Shown: positions 23,576 through 34,267 of the stretch, piece after piece
How the letters are laid out: each line of letters opens with the position of its first letter
How positions within the stretch are numbered: the stretch's first letter is position 1
NCBI GenBank assembly: GCA_030765055.1
Contig: CM060953.1
Coordinates: 185,450,768-185,514,767, forward strand
Source: Mantis religiosa
Lineage: Eukaryota > Arthropoda > Insecta > Mantodea > Mantidae
Direction of reading: 5' to 3'
DNA length: 64,000 bases
Program-made: the position numbers and the translations under genes
The notes under the pieces: model-generated
Seen by the model: only the letters and a program-made list of their open reading frames with translations
Databases searched by the model: none
Told to the model about the DNA's origin: nothing

Positions 23576-24205
23576 TAATTAATAAATAATAGTGTAAAAA
23601 GTAAATTCTACGAAATTGTGTAGAGGAGGTTATGTCGGGTGTTTACATAATGAACATTCTTTGATTATTCTTTGATATTTGCAAGGGTAAAGTATGTACT
23701 GTGAAAGTTTAACATTTTGCACATTTTTGGATCCTTGTAAGAAACATCAGACATATTTTCGTCTTTAAACCTCAAACTTTAGAGAGAAGTTGATAACAAC
23801 CTCTTCTTCCCTTCATTCCTTCATCAGCACATCTTAAAGCAGTTCACAAACTTTCGAAAAATAACGAACTTGTTCGGGACTTTTAGATTTTAAGTTAAAA
23901 GCCACATCAGACGTGAGTATTACACTTACCTTGAGGGAACTTGTTGGAAACTTTTGTAGCTGTTAATATGTAAACGAGTTAGAAGGGCAGAGGGAGGCAA
24001 AACGCAATTTCAGGTGAGAGAAATCGTCTTCCTTTAGAAATGAAGCTCTTTGGTTGGGTTCAACGTGACACAATTCCTTCATGCTTAAGTGCCTTTGGCC
24101 AAGATTTACGAAGTTTTATTCCGACTCCATTAAGGCTGACAAGTCGTATCGTGGATATATACAAATATAACAATTTGTAACTTAAAACTTCACTTCACTT
24201 ATAAG
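23576..24205. other. Unassigned AT-rich DNA
   Basis: Nothing supported. Confidence 0.5.
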
Positions 24206-24495
24206 AAATGATGACATTGTCGCGAGCCCGTATCTACGATCGCGCGGTTTGTTTACATTAAGGGAACTGATAGGCGGGCAGTGTGGAAACCAAGAGCCCG
24301 CGGACAAAGATAACATGCAGATAAGGGTCTGCCGAAACAAACAAACTGAGATAAATGGAAATTTTTGGACTGCTAGAGATTGTTCGGGTTCTGGTTTATT
24401 TTCGAATCGTCTAGAAATTCTCAGCGAAGTATTTAAGCGATTGTGACACGCCAGCGGGAGTTGCAAGTTGTGAAACAAGAGTTGTTGTTCTACCA
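24206..24495 (+). mobile_element. LTR 5' fragment related to the solo LTRs
   Basis: Shares CGATTGTGACACGCCAGC and the following GTTGT-rich stretch with the solo LTR at 31136-31469. A TATA-like GTATTTAAGCG lies just before (about 24428). The left edge is near TGACATTGTCGCGAG. It is truncated on the right where LINE coding sequence starts. The matching 3' end may be the piece ending at 26332. Confidence 0.4.
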
Positions 24496-25205
24496 TAGCC
24501 GGACATCAAATTCACTTCCTTTGGATCAGAGGACATGTCGGAATTCGATACAATGAAGTCGCCGATCGCCTAGCAGAAGAGGGACTCACCCAAGGCACCT
24601 TACAAGGCATCCAACTGCCCTATACGGATTTCTTCCCGGTCCTTCAGCATGACGCCTATTGCCGCTGGAATGACGCCTGGATTCGTTCGCAGTCCATCAA
24701 AGGCAAACACTACGCCGCCGTTCAGACGCATCTATCCACGACCCCTTGGTTCTCCAGCTTCAGGATCGCACGTCGACATCTCATCTCCATCATTAGAATG
24801 CGACTTGGACATGGATGTTACCCTGCGCATCTACACCAACTACGTCTCATCGATTCCCCTGTATGTCCTGATGACCCAGGTGAAACCGCTGACCTCAATC
24901 ATCTCCTGTTCAGTTGCTCTCGCTACCGAGCCCACCGTTCTTCCTTCCTCCGCCGCCTACTTCAACAATCTTCCTTTTCCCGCTAGCGTCAACACCATAT
25001 TACAGTTATGCCACAAACCTGTAAACCAAGCTCTTCTGCAATTTCTTAAAGAAAGTGATCTACAGATCTAGTCTCCTCCCATCCTCTTAATTTTCCTTTC
25101 ATTATTTTTCTTATTTCGATGGCGATATGATGCCGTATTTATCAGCCGTATGATTGAATACGATTTTAACAATGAATATAATGATAATTAAATTATAATG
25201 AGGAA
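24496..25205 (+). pseudogene. LINE RNase H domain and C-terminal end
   Basis: Opens with FLWIRGHVGIRYNEVADRLA (about 24515-24575), the RNase H motif with His and the Asn-Glu-x-x-Asp catalytic region found in I/R1-type LINEs that encode RNase H. In another frame it continues with FSSFRIARRHLISIIRMRLGH and CPDDPGETADLNHLLFSCSR, the terminal Cys-His motif. Coding similarity ends near 25070, followed by a short 3' UTR with ATAATGATAATTAA. It is 5'-truncated, with at least one frameshift. It landed in or beside an LTR. Confidence 0.75.
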
Positions 25206-26104
25206 GTAAGGTGAAAGAATTTAAGATAATGAATATTACAGATGGATAAGTTCATGAAACGAAGCAACTGCATTTAAATTCAATTACTAGAATGCGAATA
25301 AGTATTTTAACCCAGAGCTATGTAATAAAGTTGCTGGTCTATATGGATGAAAATGTTCCGTCGAAAGGCTGTGGTCACGGGATGGGTCGCTACCTGGGTC
25401 ATTAGTAGACCGGTCCAAACCTGGCCCAAACCAGTATTTCGGGGAAATGTCCGCGTGGTTGTAGCTCGCTAACTAGAGTTTTTCAGAGAAATCCAGCTGG
25501 AGGCGAGGCTATATCTGTTTTGGTAAGGAATATTAGGTTTTAGCGTCGGTCTTCTAGTCTGAGACGTGATACCGTGTAGACGTGTTTTGCCTGCCGGGGA
25601 CACAAACGTCGGATTGCGCCGAGAAGTACAATCAGTAATGAGAATCTTATTAAGTGAACAAGATCTCCCAGCAGTTAATTAAGCGGCGAAGTATACTTTC
25701 AAAACAGTGTTAGTAATTTATTCCATCGTGATTGATTTCAGCAATTCAGTATAGTTTTAACGTGATAGTGGAAATCTAGAGTAATTCGATGTGAACGCGG
25801 CGGCAACTCCTGGTGAACTGTGAGCACGAAACGAACTGAATAGTAAAGCTGATACTATGAACTGTGTTGTTTTTACTTCGTCAACCTATCTCACGCATAC
25901 CCTGTAGATAGCGTGGTCTCAGCTCTAATGACTAGCCAGGGCAAAGAATAGTCAACTCCTAGAGCAATCTACTAGGCGACCAGATCACCGGGATCCAGGC
26001 TGCTAGGGTCACATCCAGAGTGGCTGATACCCGAGACAGAGTATCAGCAGACCCAGCTGGAGGAAAAGGCCACACATATGAGATTTTACCGAAGGCCCCC
26101 CCCC
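25206..26104. other. Unassigned sequence
   Basis: No gene recognised. A run of C (26098-26105) immediately precedes the LTR 3' fragment. Confidence 0.4.
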
Positions 26105-26332
26105 CAAAAAGAGTTGTTGTTGTAAGAGATGTAACAAGAGTGAGTGAGTGGCGAGAGGTAAGCAGAGAACAGCTGAGAGTGTTGCGAACTGAACGCTGTT
26201 TGATATTGTCATCGACCTTGGAAGACTGTGTTGTGATATGTGATGTAATTCCGCTGCTACGGAGTGTATTTCTACGCAAATAAAAAACATTTAGAATTTG
26301 GACTTCTAATTCTACGAACCCATAAAGTCACA
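26105..26332 (+). mobile_element. LTR 3' fragment (same family)
   Basis: Contains GTTGTTGTTGTAAGAGATGT, ATTGTCATCGACCTTGGAAG and AATAAAAAACATTTAGAATT, and ends ACGAACCCATAAAGTCACA. This matches the 3' half of the LTR at 31136-31469 in order. The 5' part is missing here. Confidence 0.5.
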
Positions 26333-27268
26333 ATACTTTTCTTGTAAACTGTCCGGGAGCGCGGTTTCATGTAAACTTTTCCACATCGTCAGCCGGGAAC
26401 AAAGCTGTCGCCATCGTTACGAACGCTAGATGTTGATATGTTCTTGTTAGTACTACCAACATCTGAAAATAAAACAAATTTAAAAACGAAATCGACTGCC
26501 AGTATTTCAAAATTCATTACGTGATGTTTATTTTTTAAAATAAATATATTTTCCCAAACCATTAAATCTATCGGACCATTTAATTGTTTTAATAATTTAA
26601 CTTCTGGATTCATTCATTCATTTCTGCTACGGCCGATTTATCAGTCTGTTTATTCTTAATGTTACGAAAATGTTCTTTCATTCTGGTTTCTAAATTACGT
26701 TTTGTCTTTCAATTTTATATTTTTTAGGGAAATGCAATAAATTTTAATACTATATTTATTTTCAGGAACTAAAGTTATACCAAATTATTTTAAAAAATTT
26801 GAAAATGTTTATTAACCCAAGGATAGTAAGTAAATTTTTTAAAATTATAATCTTCTTTTACTTTTTAAGGTAAGGGCAGAAATATCATTAACAGTTTCTT
26901 GATATTTTAATTTTTCAATTTTTTATTTATAAAGTCTTTATTAAAACCACAATTAAAGCAGTATTAATAATATGTTTATATTCTTTATTAAAGTTATCGT
27001 TATTCAGGGGTATATTTATTAATCTATAAATCAAACTATTGAAAACAGAAAATTTATGCGAAAAAAGGTTAAGACTTTTAATTGTTTTATGTAATTATCA
27101 ATATGAGTAGACTTCCTTTTCTTGTAGCCATTTTTGCTACTTATATAGCACTTCTCTGCATTAATTTTAATGAATTAAACACCCGTCTCAATTTTCCTAC
27201 ATTTATTTTGTTATTATTATCATTTTACCTAAACATTGAGCAATTTATATCATGAAGGGGTAGAGCAA
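26333..27268. other. Unassigned AT-rich DNA
   Basis: Very AT-rich; nothing recognised. Confidence 0.5.
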
Positions 27269-27399
27269 GACTGAAAAATTCAATGCCATAACCGGGATTT
27301 GAGCCACGGATCTTCTGGTTTCCGTCCAGCTGCTCTAAGCATTTGAGCTACTATGGCCAACATGCCGACATGGCGTTAAATTCTCCAAATGACTCGTGT
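27269..27399 (-). repeat. SINE family B, left arm of an inverted pair
   Basis: Minus-strand B copy running from GACTGAAAAATTCAATGCC to GACTCGTGT. It faces a plus-strand copy 42 bp away, making a near-perfect palindrome. Confidence 0.9.
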
Positions 27400-27441
27400 T
27401 TCTCCCGGTATACCACATAGGAGTTCTCGTAAACACATGAT

Positions 27442-27573
27442 ACACGAGTCAGTTGGAGAATTTAATGTTATGTCGGCACGTTGGCCATAGTAGCTCAAAT
27501 GGTTAGAGCGGCTGGATGGAAAGCAGAAGATCTGTGATTCCAATCCCGGCTATGGCATTGAATTTTTCAGTCT
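27442..27573 (+). repeat. SINE family B, right arm; tRNA-like head with perfect acceptor stem
   Basis: The plus-strand head runs 27484-27556. The first seven bases GCCATAG and the last seven CTATGGC are perfectly complementary, like a tRNA acceptor stem. GCTC/GAGC make a D-stem, and a T-arm-like region (GATTCCAATC) precedes the 3' strand. The anticodon arm is imperfect and there is no standard U33, so this is a tRNA-derived SINE head rather than a functional tRNA gene. Confidence 0.9.
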
Positions 27574-27672
27574 GGCTCTAACCCTGCATAGTGCGTCCTA
27601 TACACGGCTAGTGTGATAAAACTTATATAATTTTTTGTCATTAAATCCAACTCGTGAATTTTTAATATATAT

Positions 27673-27775
27673 CTTGGTAGCTCAGTTGGTTGGAGTAGCG
27701 ACACGGCAAGTTTAAGATTTGTAGTTCAAATCCCGGCAATAGCAATGAAGTTTTCAGCTGTGTCTACCTTCAACT
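27673..27775 (+). repeat. SINE family E: different tRNA-like head on a B-like tail
   Basis: TTGGTAGCTCAGTTGGTTGG (A box) and GTAGTTCAAATCCCGGC (B box) are spaced as in a tRNA. The segment then runs into AATGAAGTTTTCAGCTGTGT, similar to the B-family 3' part. It suggests a related family with another tRNA source, or a diverged B copy. Confidence 0.55.
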
Positions 27776-28357
27776 TTAAACACAGGGTATGTGTGGAAGA
27801 AGAATCGATATTAATAAGCAGTAGTATGTGAAATGGTTTGAAAACAGTTGAACATCTGTGGCAAGCGGTTATAAACAAAACTCTCGGTTTGTGTAAACTT
27901 AGGAGGTCATGGAAACAGATCTCGTAATGTGAACCATTTAGCGTCCCTTCTGAAGGCTGCTTCCCAATTTCACAGATCCTGGCGCGTCGCCCACGAGCTG
28001 CTCATTAAAGGACGAATATTCTGCTCCTTGAAAATGCGTTTAGCGCTTCTCTTTTGTAAGCAAAGCTCCCCCTGCGGATGGGAGAGAATGGAGCACTCGG
28101 AGAATTGCTCCGTTTTGAGCGCCGCGTCTCGCTTTCATCAGGCGTCCTTGGCTGTGACTGCGGCTTGGTCACTCTATTTATTCCGTAACAATCCTCTTTT
28201 TCAAGGACCTTGTCTGAGATTAATCTCTTAATATTCATGTCAGGGGTCGCCAGAGTAGGTACAGTGAGGACGGAACAGAACACAACGTTCGATGAGGGTT
28301 GTTACTCTCAAGAATTTATAACGATATCGTGGCAGCTTCATATGTATTTATGGAAAT
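27776..28357. other. Unassigned sequence
   Basis: Includes overlapping opposite-strand short open frames (27929-28283) without motifs; nothing supported. Confidence 0.4.
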
Positions 28358-28656
28358 TAGGGATGGATCCTCGATAGCTTCAATATATCGGAACTCACGA
28401 TACTTGTATGGTATCGGCATTCCCTCCATATTTTTAGATACTTCGGAGGCGATTCTGTGATTTAAAATCACAAACTTTTACTGCTGCAAGTAGAACATTG
28501 CAGACCCCACAGAAATTGCCAGTATGTGCTTACCTGCACAGTGACATTATGTAAGAAAATAATTGTGTGTCAGATTCAGTGCCAGTTACCAGTTACCAAA
28601 AAGAAATCAAAATATACTGAAAAATTTTCAGAACTAAAAAAACACTAGCTTATAAA

Positions 28657-28791
28657 GATTTGTGTATTCCACATACAACAGTTTTCTCTGAAAGACAATT
28701 TAGTACAGCAGGACTCATATATGACAGAAAAAGAAGTAGACTTGACACCTAAAGAGTGAGAATGCTAGTATTTTTGAGCAAAGACTTATAA
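28657..28791 (+). pseudogene. hAT transposase dimerisation-domain fragment
   Basis: A single frame reads DLCIPHTTVFSERQFSTAGL, then IYDRKRSRLDT, a stop, RVRMLVFLSKDL and a stop at 28789-28791. This is the hallmark C-terminal hATC block (PxTSxxSERxFSxAG, then RxxLxPxxVxxLxFLxxN). The expected Pro after LD is replaced by Thr-stop, so it is inactive. No upstream catalytic part could be read. The candidate hAT termini TAGGGATGG (28358) and TATCCCTA (32588-32595) may bound the element. Confidence 0.75.
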
Positions 28792-29316
28792 AAGTAGGTT
28801 GTTTTGCTTTTAAATGAATAATGTAGAGTTTAAGGCAAGGCTACACTGAAAATTCTAACTTCTATAATAATAAACCTATGAGCTTTTAGCCACATAATTA
28901 GAGTATCATTTTAAACTTGCATGAACATTTTTATGTTGCTTTTTGCAAGGTTGGTGCCCCTTAGTTCGGCGCCATTATGTTGCAGCGGTTTGACTCCTTG
29001 GGTCGTAGCCTCGCCAGTGATAATTTCAAAATGTCGATGTGCTCGGCTGCTCTCGGAGTTATCCTAACATTTACGAATATAGGACCTGTAGCAAGGATCT
29101 CTTGATTCAGGGCGTTTTGTCTGGATCAATTAGGGTACTTGCAAAGAAACACAGTTTAATTCTCTTATGACGATCGGTTGTATTTCAATTACTCTCGAAA
29201 TACATGTTAATTAGACGAACTCTAAGTGGTAGGCTTCGCGCTGGTGTGGTTGTACTCCCGTGTCTATAACAGGACTCATCGGATTGGCACCCAGCTACTA
29301 ACTACCTTTAATTGAA
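28792..29316. other. Unassigned sequence
   Basis: No supported feature; possibly inside a hAT relic. Confidence 0.4.
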
Positions 29317-29660
29317 CACGATTTCTTTAGTTTACTCGTCCGTTCAGTTTGGCCCACAGTAGCCAAATAACCTTAATGAACGCGATTTCTGTCTTCGTGC
29401 TTTCGCACAACGGTTTAGACTGGCCCTCAGTCGCCAACTGACTTTAATGAACGCGATTTCTCTCCGCGTGCTATCGCACGATGGTTTAGACTGGCCCTCA
29501 GTCACCAGCTGACATTAATGAACGCGATTTCTGTCCGCGTGTAATCGCACAACGGTTTAGACTGGCCCTCAGTCGCCAACTGACTTTAATGAACGCGATT
29601 TCTGTCCGCGTGCTTTTGCACAACGGTTTAGCTTGGCCCTCAGCCGCCAGCTGACTTTGG
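29317..29660. repeat. Tandem repeat, 71-bp unit, about five copies
   Basis: The unit is marked by AACGCGATTTCTGTCCGCGT, GCACAACGGTTTAGACTGGC and CTCAGTCGCCAACTGAC. The CGCGATTTC landmark recurs at 29381, 29452, 29523 and 29594, exactly 71 bp apart, with a more diverged, shorter first copy. The units contain short inverted segments (CGTGC...GCACAACG). Confidence 0.9.
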
Positions 29661-31130
29661 ATATATATTTGTTCGCAGATAGGTCATATGACACTTCGCT
29701 TTGCTCTTCAGTTCATTATTTTTAATTAGTTGGTCGGTAGAACACGTATGGAGTCACTTTTATGAGAACCTCACTTTAGACCACCTAAGATGTCCCCTTC
29801 CTGTCAAAACTATGCTTGAAAATAAACGCTCTTAAAATTTATGGTTGCGTCCGTCTTTCCTAGGAGAGAAAAAATTCTTCCGCTTCAGAGTCCGTAACAA
29901 ACTTGACAATGCACACAAGATATTTGTTTCAATACATGTATATATCCCTTTAAAATTCAATTAACATTCCATATAATCTTTAACAGTTAATTAATCAGCT
30001 CGAGGAAGAGAGTACCACATAGTTAATACCAAATAGTTAATTAATTATTAATTATCTTTTTGTAAAAATATTGTAAATATTAAAAATGTTCTACGCGTCA
30101 AAAAATTGAGCTTTTTAGTTGAATATTTGTTTTTGGCTAGTATAGGGTAATTTTAAAGTGAGAAGCTACTTCACTTGGGGTTAAAATTCACTTTTTTATT
30201 TTTACATTTTATTATCTCATCCTTCCAAATTACAAATATATAGTTAAAAAGTTCATTGGAACATTATACTATACCTAATTTGCTAATTATATTAGTGGAT
30301 GTTAGGTTTTTGCCACGCCCCTTTTCGTAAACTTCTAGAAAATCGATCATAAATTCTGTAATACTGAACAGATAATTCTGAACTAAGCCTTGTTTTGTAA
30401 GGGATTTTTCAAGCTTTCTGCTGGTACCACTGTAAGTCCAATGATGCTAGTTTTTCTTTTGTCTTTGGCTGTGTTTGTGAACAGTTATTTGTTCTGAATA
30501 ATATTTTGTACTAGTTATTGGTGAATATATGATATGGGTAGTCCAAAAACATTTGGAAATAGAAAGTTTACAGGCAATCGTTTTACTAAACATAGAAAAG
30601 TAAATGTAGAAAATATAAATACAATAGACAAACCACATGTAATATTGAGGTTAGTAGGCCCAGGTCACACAATACATGTGCTAATCATGATAGTAGTCAT
30701 ATACAGAAATTGATGTGCTGCGAGTCCTGAAAGCAGATAAAACAGTTGAAGAACTGGCCAAGTAGGCAAGACAAATGAACAGCAACTTGAAAAGTACAAG
30801 TGAGAATACAGAGGGTCAAGACTATGCACAGGAAATTTCTGACTCATGTGAGAAGTCAGTAATCGATATATAAACTTTAAAGCTGTTTTTCTCAGTTTGA
30901 CATTTTTTCAGGTTCCGGTACACTTTTTTAAAAAAAAAACTAATCAACCAAAACATATGAATTTTGTGTGTGTATTAAGCACACTCATGAATAATATTAA
31001 TAATTAGGCGGCAACGGGCATAAATAGATAACAGTGTTTCACGGTAATAAAGAACTTGCATAAGCAGTTAACGACAGCGCGGCTAGTGTACACAAAGATA
31101 CGGCAAAATCAAATAAACATAGCGTTTGAG
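29661..31130. other. Unassigned AT-rich DNA
   Basis: No supported gene. Short open frames near 30447-30847 lack motifs. Confidence 0.5.
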
Positions 31131-31135
31131 ATAAG

Positions 31136-31469
31136 TGACTTGCCGGCCCAGATAGGGTTTCACGTAAGGAAGGTTCTAGTGACATCTGGATTTGCTCGAG
31201 AAGTCTCTCGAATTTATGAATGAGATTGTGACACGCCAGCTGTAGTTGTTGTCAAGACATGTAACAAGAGAGTTGTAAAACAGTGAGGCGAGCAGTAAAC
31301 AACTGTAAAGTGTTGTTGTTGTAACGAGAGCTGTTTGTTATTGTCATCGACCTTGGAGGATTGTGTTGTGTATGTGATGTAATGTTGTTACGTGAGAATT
31401 GAACAGTGTATTCTACGGAAATAAATAACATTTGGAATTTCGCGAATTCTACGAACCCACAAAGTCACA
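31136..31469 (+). mobile_element. Solo LTR with 5-bp target duplication
   Basis: The 334-bp repeat begins TGACTTGCC and ends AAAGTCACA, giving TG...CA ends. It is flanked by ATAAG on both sides (31131-31135 and 31470-31474), a 5-bp duplication as made by retroviral-type integrases. Inside are TGTGACACGCCAGC, GTCATCGACCTTGGAGG and an AATAAATAAC poly-A signal. No internal retroelement domain is next to it, so it is a solo LTR formed by LTR-LTR recombination. Confidence 0.7.
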
Positions 31470-31474
31470 ATAAG

Positions 31475-32227
31475 AACGGATTTTTCTCTGAAATTCATAC
31501 TTGTTTAAAAAAATAAAATTTTCTGAAATTTTAGTTTTTTTTTTACAAAAACTAAAACATTATAACAAATTATCAGTACAGAATTTTCAAATGATAATGG
31601 GTATTATTAAAGATAAAGGTTTTAAGAACATGCCTGAAAATTTTATGTACATATTAATAATAATTTCTTAGTAATGTGCACCCAAAAATCATGGAAATAA
31701 CATTGTGCCTTCTCACCTTAAAATACTCACATTCTTATTTTTTGGAATATTCTTGTAGCATTAATTCTAAAATATTTTCCATGTGTTTAGCTCTCAAGAT
31801 TTTGAAAATATTAACTTTTTTATTCCTTAACGCCATACAATTTTCAAAACACAAAAGGGAACGTGAAGTTTGTTATTTACATATTATGGGCCTATCCTTT
31901 AAGTTCCACCAAGTTCAATGAAAAACTTTGACGCGTGAGGCATTTTGTATACTGAAAAGTGATGGGAAAAAGATTCTCACAAAATTAATTTAAAGGTAAT
32001 GATTGTTATTTTTAACGATTGTTAAAGGTATCTTTAAATTGGCCTAAAATGGTAAAAATAGCAAATCAAATGCAAATGATAAAAATAGCACGCCTACACA
32101 ACCTCAGCTGCCAAAAATGCCAAAATAGAAAATTCCATGATTTTCAACATTTTCGGCGAATTTTCAGTGTAACCTTCTTAAAAACAAAAGCACTGATGTT
32201 CAAGTTGTTCTCGGGAAACAAGCCAGG
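31475..32227. other. Unassigned AT-rich DNA
   Basis: Nothing supported. Confidence 0.5.
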
Positions 32228-32456
32228 TGTCCGCCTTAGTAGCGTGGTGGTAGCAATTCTGCCTCACGTTCAACAGGTCCCGAGTTCGAATTTCGGTCAA
32301 GGTGAGTTACCTGGATAAGGTTTTTTTCCCGAGGTTTTCCTTATCCTTAAAGACGAATGTCGGGTAACTCTAAGCTCTATGAGCCCTGGGCTCATTTGAA
32401 CATCATTTCACCCATTCCATTCATCGTCCGATATGACTTAACGTTAGAGGACCGTT
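32228..32456 (+). repeat. SINE family A copy, well preserved
   Basis: The head GTCCGCCTTAGTAGCGTGGT, CCTCACGTTCAACAGG and B box GAGTTCGAATTTCGG are clear. The body GTGAGTTACCTGGATAAGG and tail CATCGTCCGATATGACTTAA are intact. It ends GAGGACCGTTGCAC, without the usual A run. Confidence 0.9.
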
Positions 32457-32596
32457 GCACTGATTGTTTTAAATTTTTCTCATTAAATATGTGTACCAGT
32501 AGAAGTAGAAATGATGGTATCGAGCATTGAAGTACCGGGTTCGTGGAAAATATCTTGTATCGACAATCGAGTATCGAGACAAACTGGTATCCCTAA

Positions 32597-33842
32597 TTAA
32601 GGGTATGTATGACTGAAATTTTCAAATTCTGAACTAATAATGTTAGCTTTTTCAAATTTACACCATAGGTGTAGTATAATGTAAGCATGTTACAACCTAA
32701 ATTTAAACCATTTTTCTCCAGCAGTTTAGAAATTATGATAAATTTTGTATGTTTTTTGTTACGTCACTAAAAAGTCCCTTGCGACAAAATATTTTGAATT
32801 TTGGTCTAATATTTTAACCCTATGTTCATAATACACATACTTTTTGAAATTGCTCTGGGTTTTTCTGTGTCTCCTTTAGTTTAGGTCACAAATTTTTTTT
32901 AATTTACAAATATTCTTTTTTTTTGTCTAAAAGCTGTAAGTTTTGTGTTTGAAAATTAAAAATATATGCTTATATACATTTCACAATAAAACCTAGGGCA
33001 ATTTCCATTCCTCATGATATTCTGAACCTGTGTAGGAAATTTCATGAATGTAGTACAAAAACCGCATCGCAAGGAGCATTTTACAGGAAGAAAAATGCTG
33101 AAAATATGAACATTGAGAAAACAGCGATTAAAGATTTGATTGCATAACTCACATTAAAATCCACCAGGCTGATAGGTTGGACCCTCAGATTTCTTTTTCC
33201 TCTCCTCTGTTGCTGCTTTTTCCACCTTTTTCTGCTTTAGATGTTGCTTTTCTTCTGCACAACTTCGCTTCTTGCTTTGCAGGATACGAGTCTGATCTCG
33301 CTGCACTGAAGTTTTCCTTGCTGAGTCTACTACACTTTCACCTCTGATATTTTGCTGCAGCTCCAATGACTTAAGACTACCCATGTTAAACTCACTGATG
33401 CTTTTAATAACAGCAAGATCCAACTTTTGTTTTGATATGAAAACTTCCTTTGGGCACTTATTCCATATGACATGATGCAAAGATTCATTGGCATTCTGTG
33501 TTTTTCCTGTTTTGCACCTCTCTAGTAATGTTGTAGAAGCCAGCCTCTGATATATTGGCAACATTTTAGGAACTATTTTGTCTGAAAGCCTTATTTTTCT
33601 TTTCAGGAATTGAAAATTTAAGAACGGAAAACAGACAAAGAATGTGGATGTAGGCAAAAGAGGGCGTGACTCTGACCGAGTTTAAAGGCCACCGACATTT
33701 AAATAAGCATTTAAAAATGGCGTTCGGAGACAAATTATGCATTTTTCACATTCGGGAATGTCTATATTATTTTATAGAATTAAAATAAAAAAAGTCGTTA
33801 TTTTCACGATTTTCATGAAATTTCAGTCATACATGCCCTTAA
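32597..33842 (-). mobile_element. Kolobok-like TTAA element, copy K1
   Basis: A 1238-bp unit between TTAA tetranucleotides (32597-32600 and 33839-33842). The terminal inverted repeats of about 21 bp start GGGTATGTATGACTGAAATT; the right end has one difference. TTAA duplication with GGG-type ends fits Kolobok (or piggyBac) elements. The encoded C-terminal protein resembles, to my memory, proteins of Kolobok/MULE-type elements rather than piggyBac. Two near-identical copies lie at 58403 and 62570. Confidence 0.8.
33154..33657 (-). CDS. 167-residue C-terminal transposase-like protein of K1
   Basis: An intact frame with the motif NANESLHHVIWNKCPKEVF (residues 55-73), followed by LDLAVIKSISEFNMGSLKSL and a highly basic tail (residues 118-157) ending EGPTYQPGGF. 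The NxNExxHxxIWxxCPK block is familiar from the C-terminus of transposase-like proteins in cnidarian and insect DNA transposons. I infer a Kolobok-like origin. No N-terminal or DDE part lies within the element, so this is a terminal remnant or exon, not a full transposase. The ATG may not be a true start, because the frame is open further upstream (PLLPTSTFF). In copies K2 and K3 the Ser codon after EVFI is a stop. Confidence 0.5.
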   Translation of the reverse strand: MPTSTFFVCFPFLNFQFLKRKIRLSDKIVPKMLPIYQRLASTTLLERCKTGKTQNANESLHHVIWNKCPKEVFISKQKLDLAVIKSISEFNMGSLKSLELQQNIRGESVVDSARKTSVQRDQTRILQSKKRSCAEEKQHLKQKKVEKAATEERKKKSEGPTYQPGGF

Positions 33843-34074
33843 AGGATATTAGATATGTTATAAAGAAGGTGTAACTTCTATAAAAACGTATGAATTTCTC
33901 ATACACCGAAAGGTAAACGCATTAAAACTGTGACTACGTCACATGCTACCTGTTCTTTCTGGTTAGCCGCATTCGTTTGTCTAGTGACCTGCATGCACAG
34001 ACTGATTATATATATTGTTTTAAATTTGCGTTCTCAAAAATTAGGTCCAATCAGACAATGTATGAACTGGGTGA

Positions 34075-34225
34075 AATGGTGCTCAAATGAGCCTAAAGTC
34101 TATGGAGCTTAGAGTTACACGGCATTCGTCTTTCAGGATAGGCGAAAACCCTGGAAGAAACTTATCCAGGTAGCTCACTCTAACCGAGCTACGAAGTCGG
34201 GACTTCATGGAGGTCAGGCAGGTCG
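34075..34225 (-). repeat. SINE family A fragment
   Basis: The minus-strand body GGTAACTC-like region, CTTATCC and GAGCTACCTGGATAAG-like parts are present. The head is decayed and no A run is seen. Confidence 0.65.
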
Positions 34226-34267
34226 GCTCCTTGCATATATTATCAGGGAATACTGTTGCCATTAGTT

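Noticed and set aside
24182..24496. 104-codon minus-strand frame
   Set aside because: Overlaps an LTR fragment and an opposite-strand frame; no motif.
27484..27556. Functional tRNA gene
   Set aside because: Anticodon loop lacks U33, the anticodon stem is imperfect, and the segment is embedded in a multi-copy SINE.
33154..33657. Host gene encoding a basic nuclear protein
   Set aside because: The frame sits inside TTAA-flanked inverted repeats and recurs in two more copies, so it is transposon-borne.
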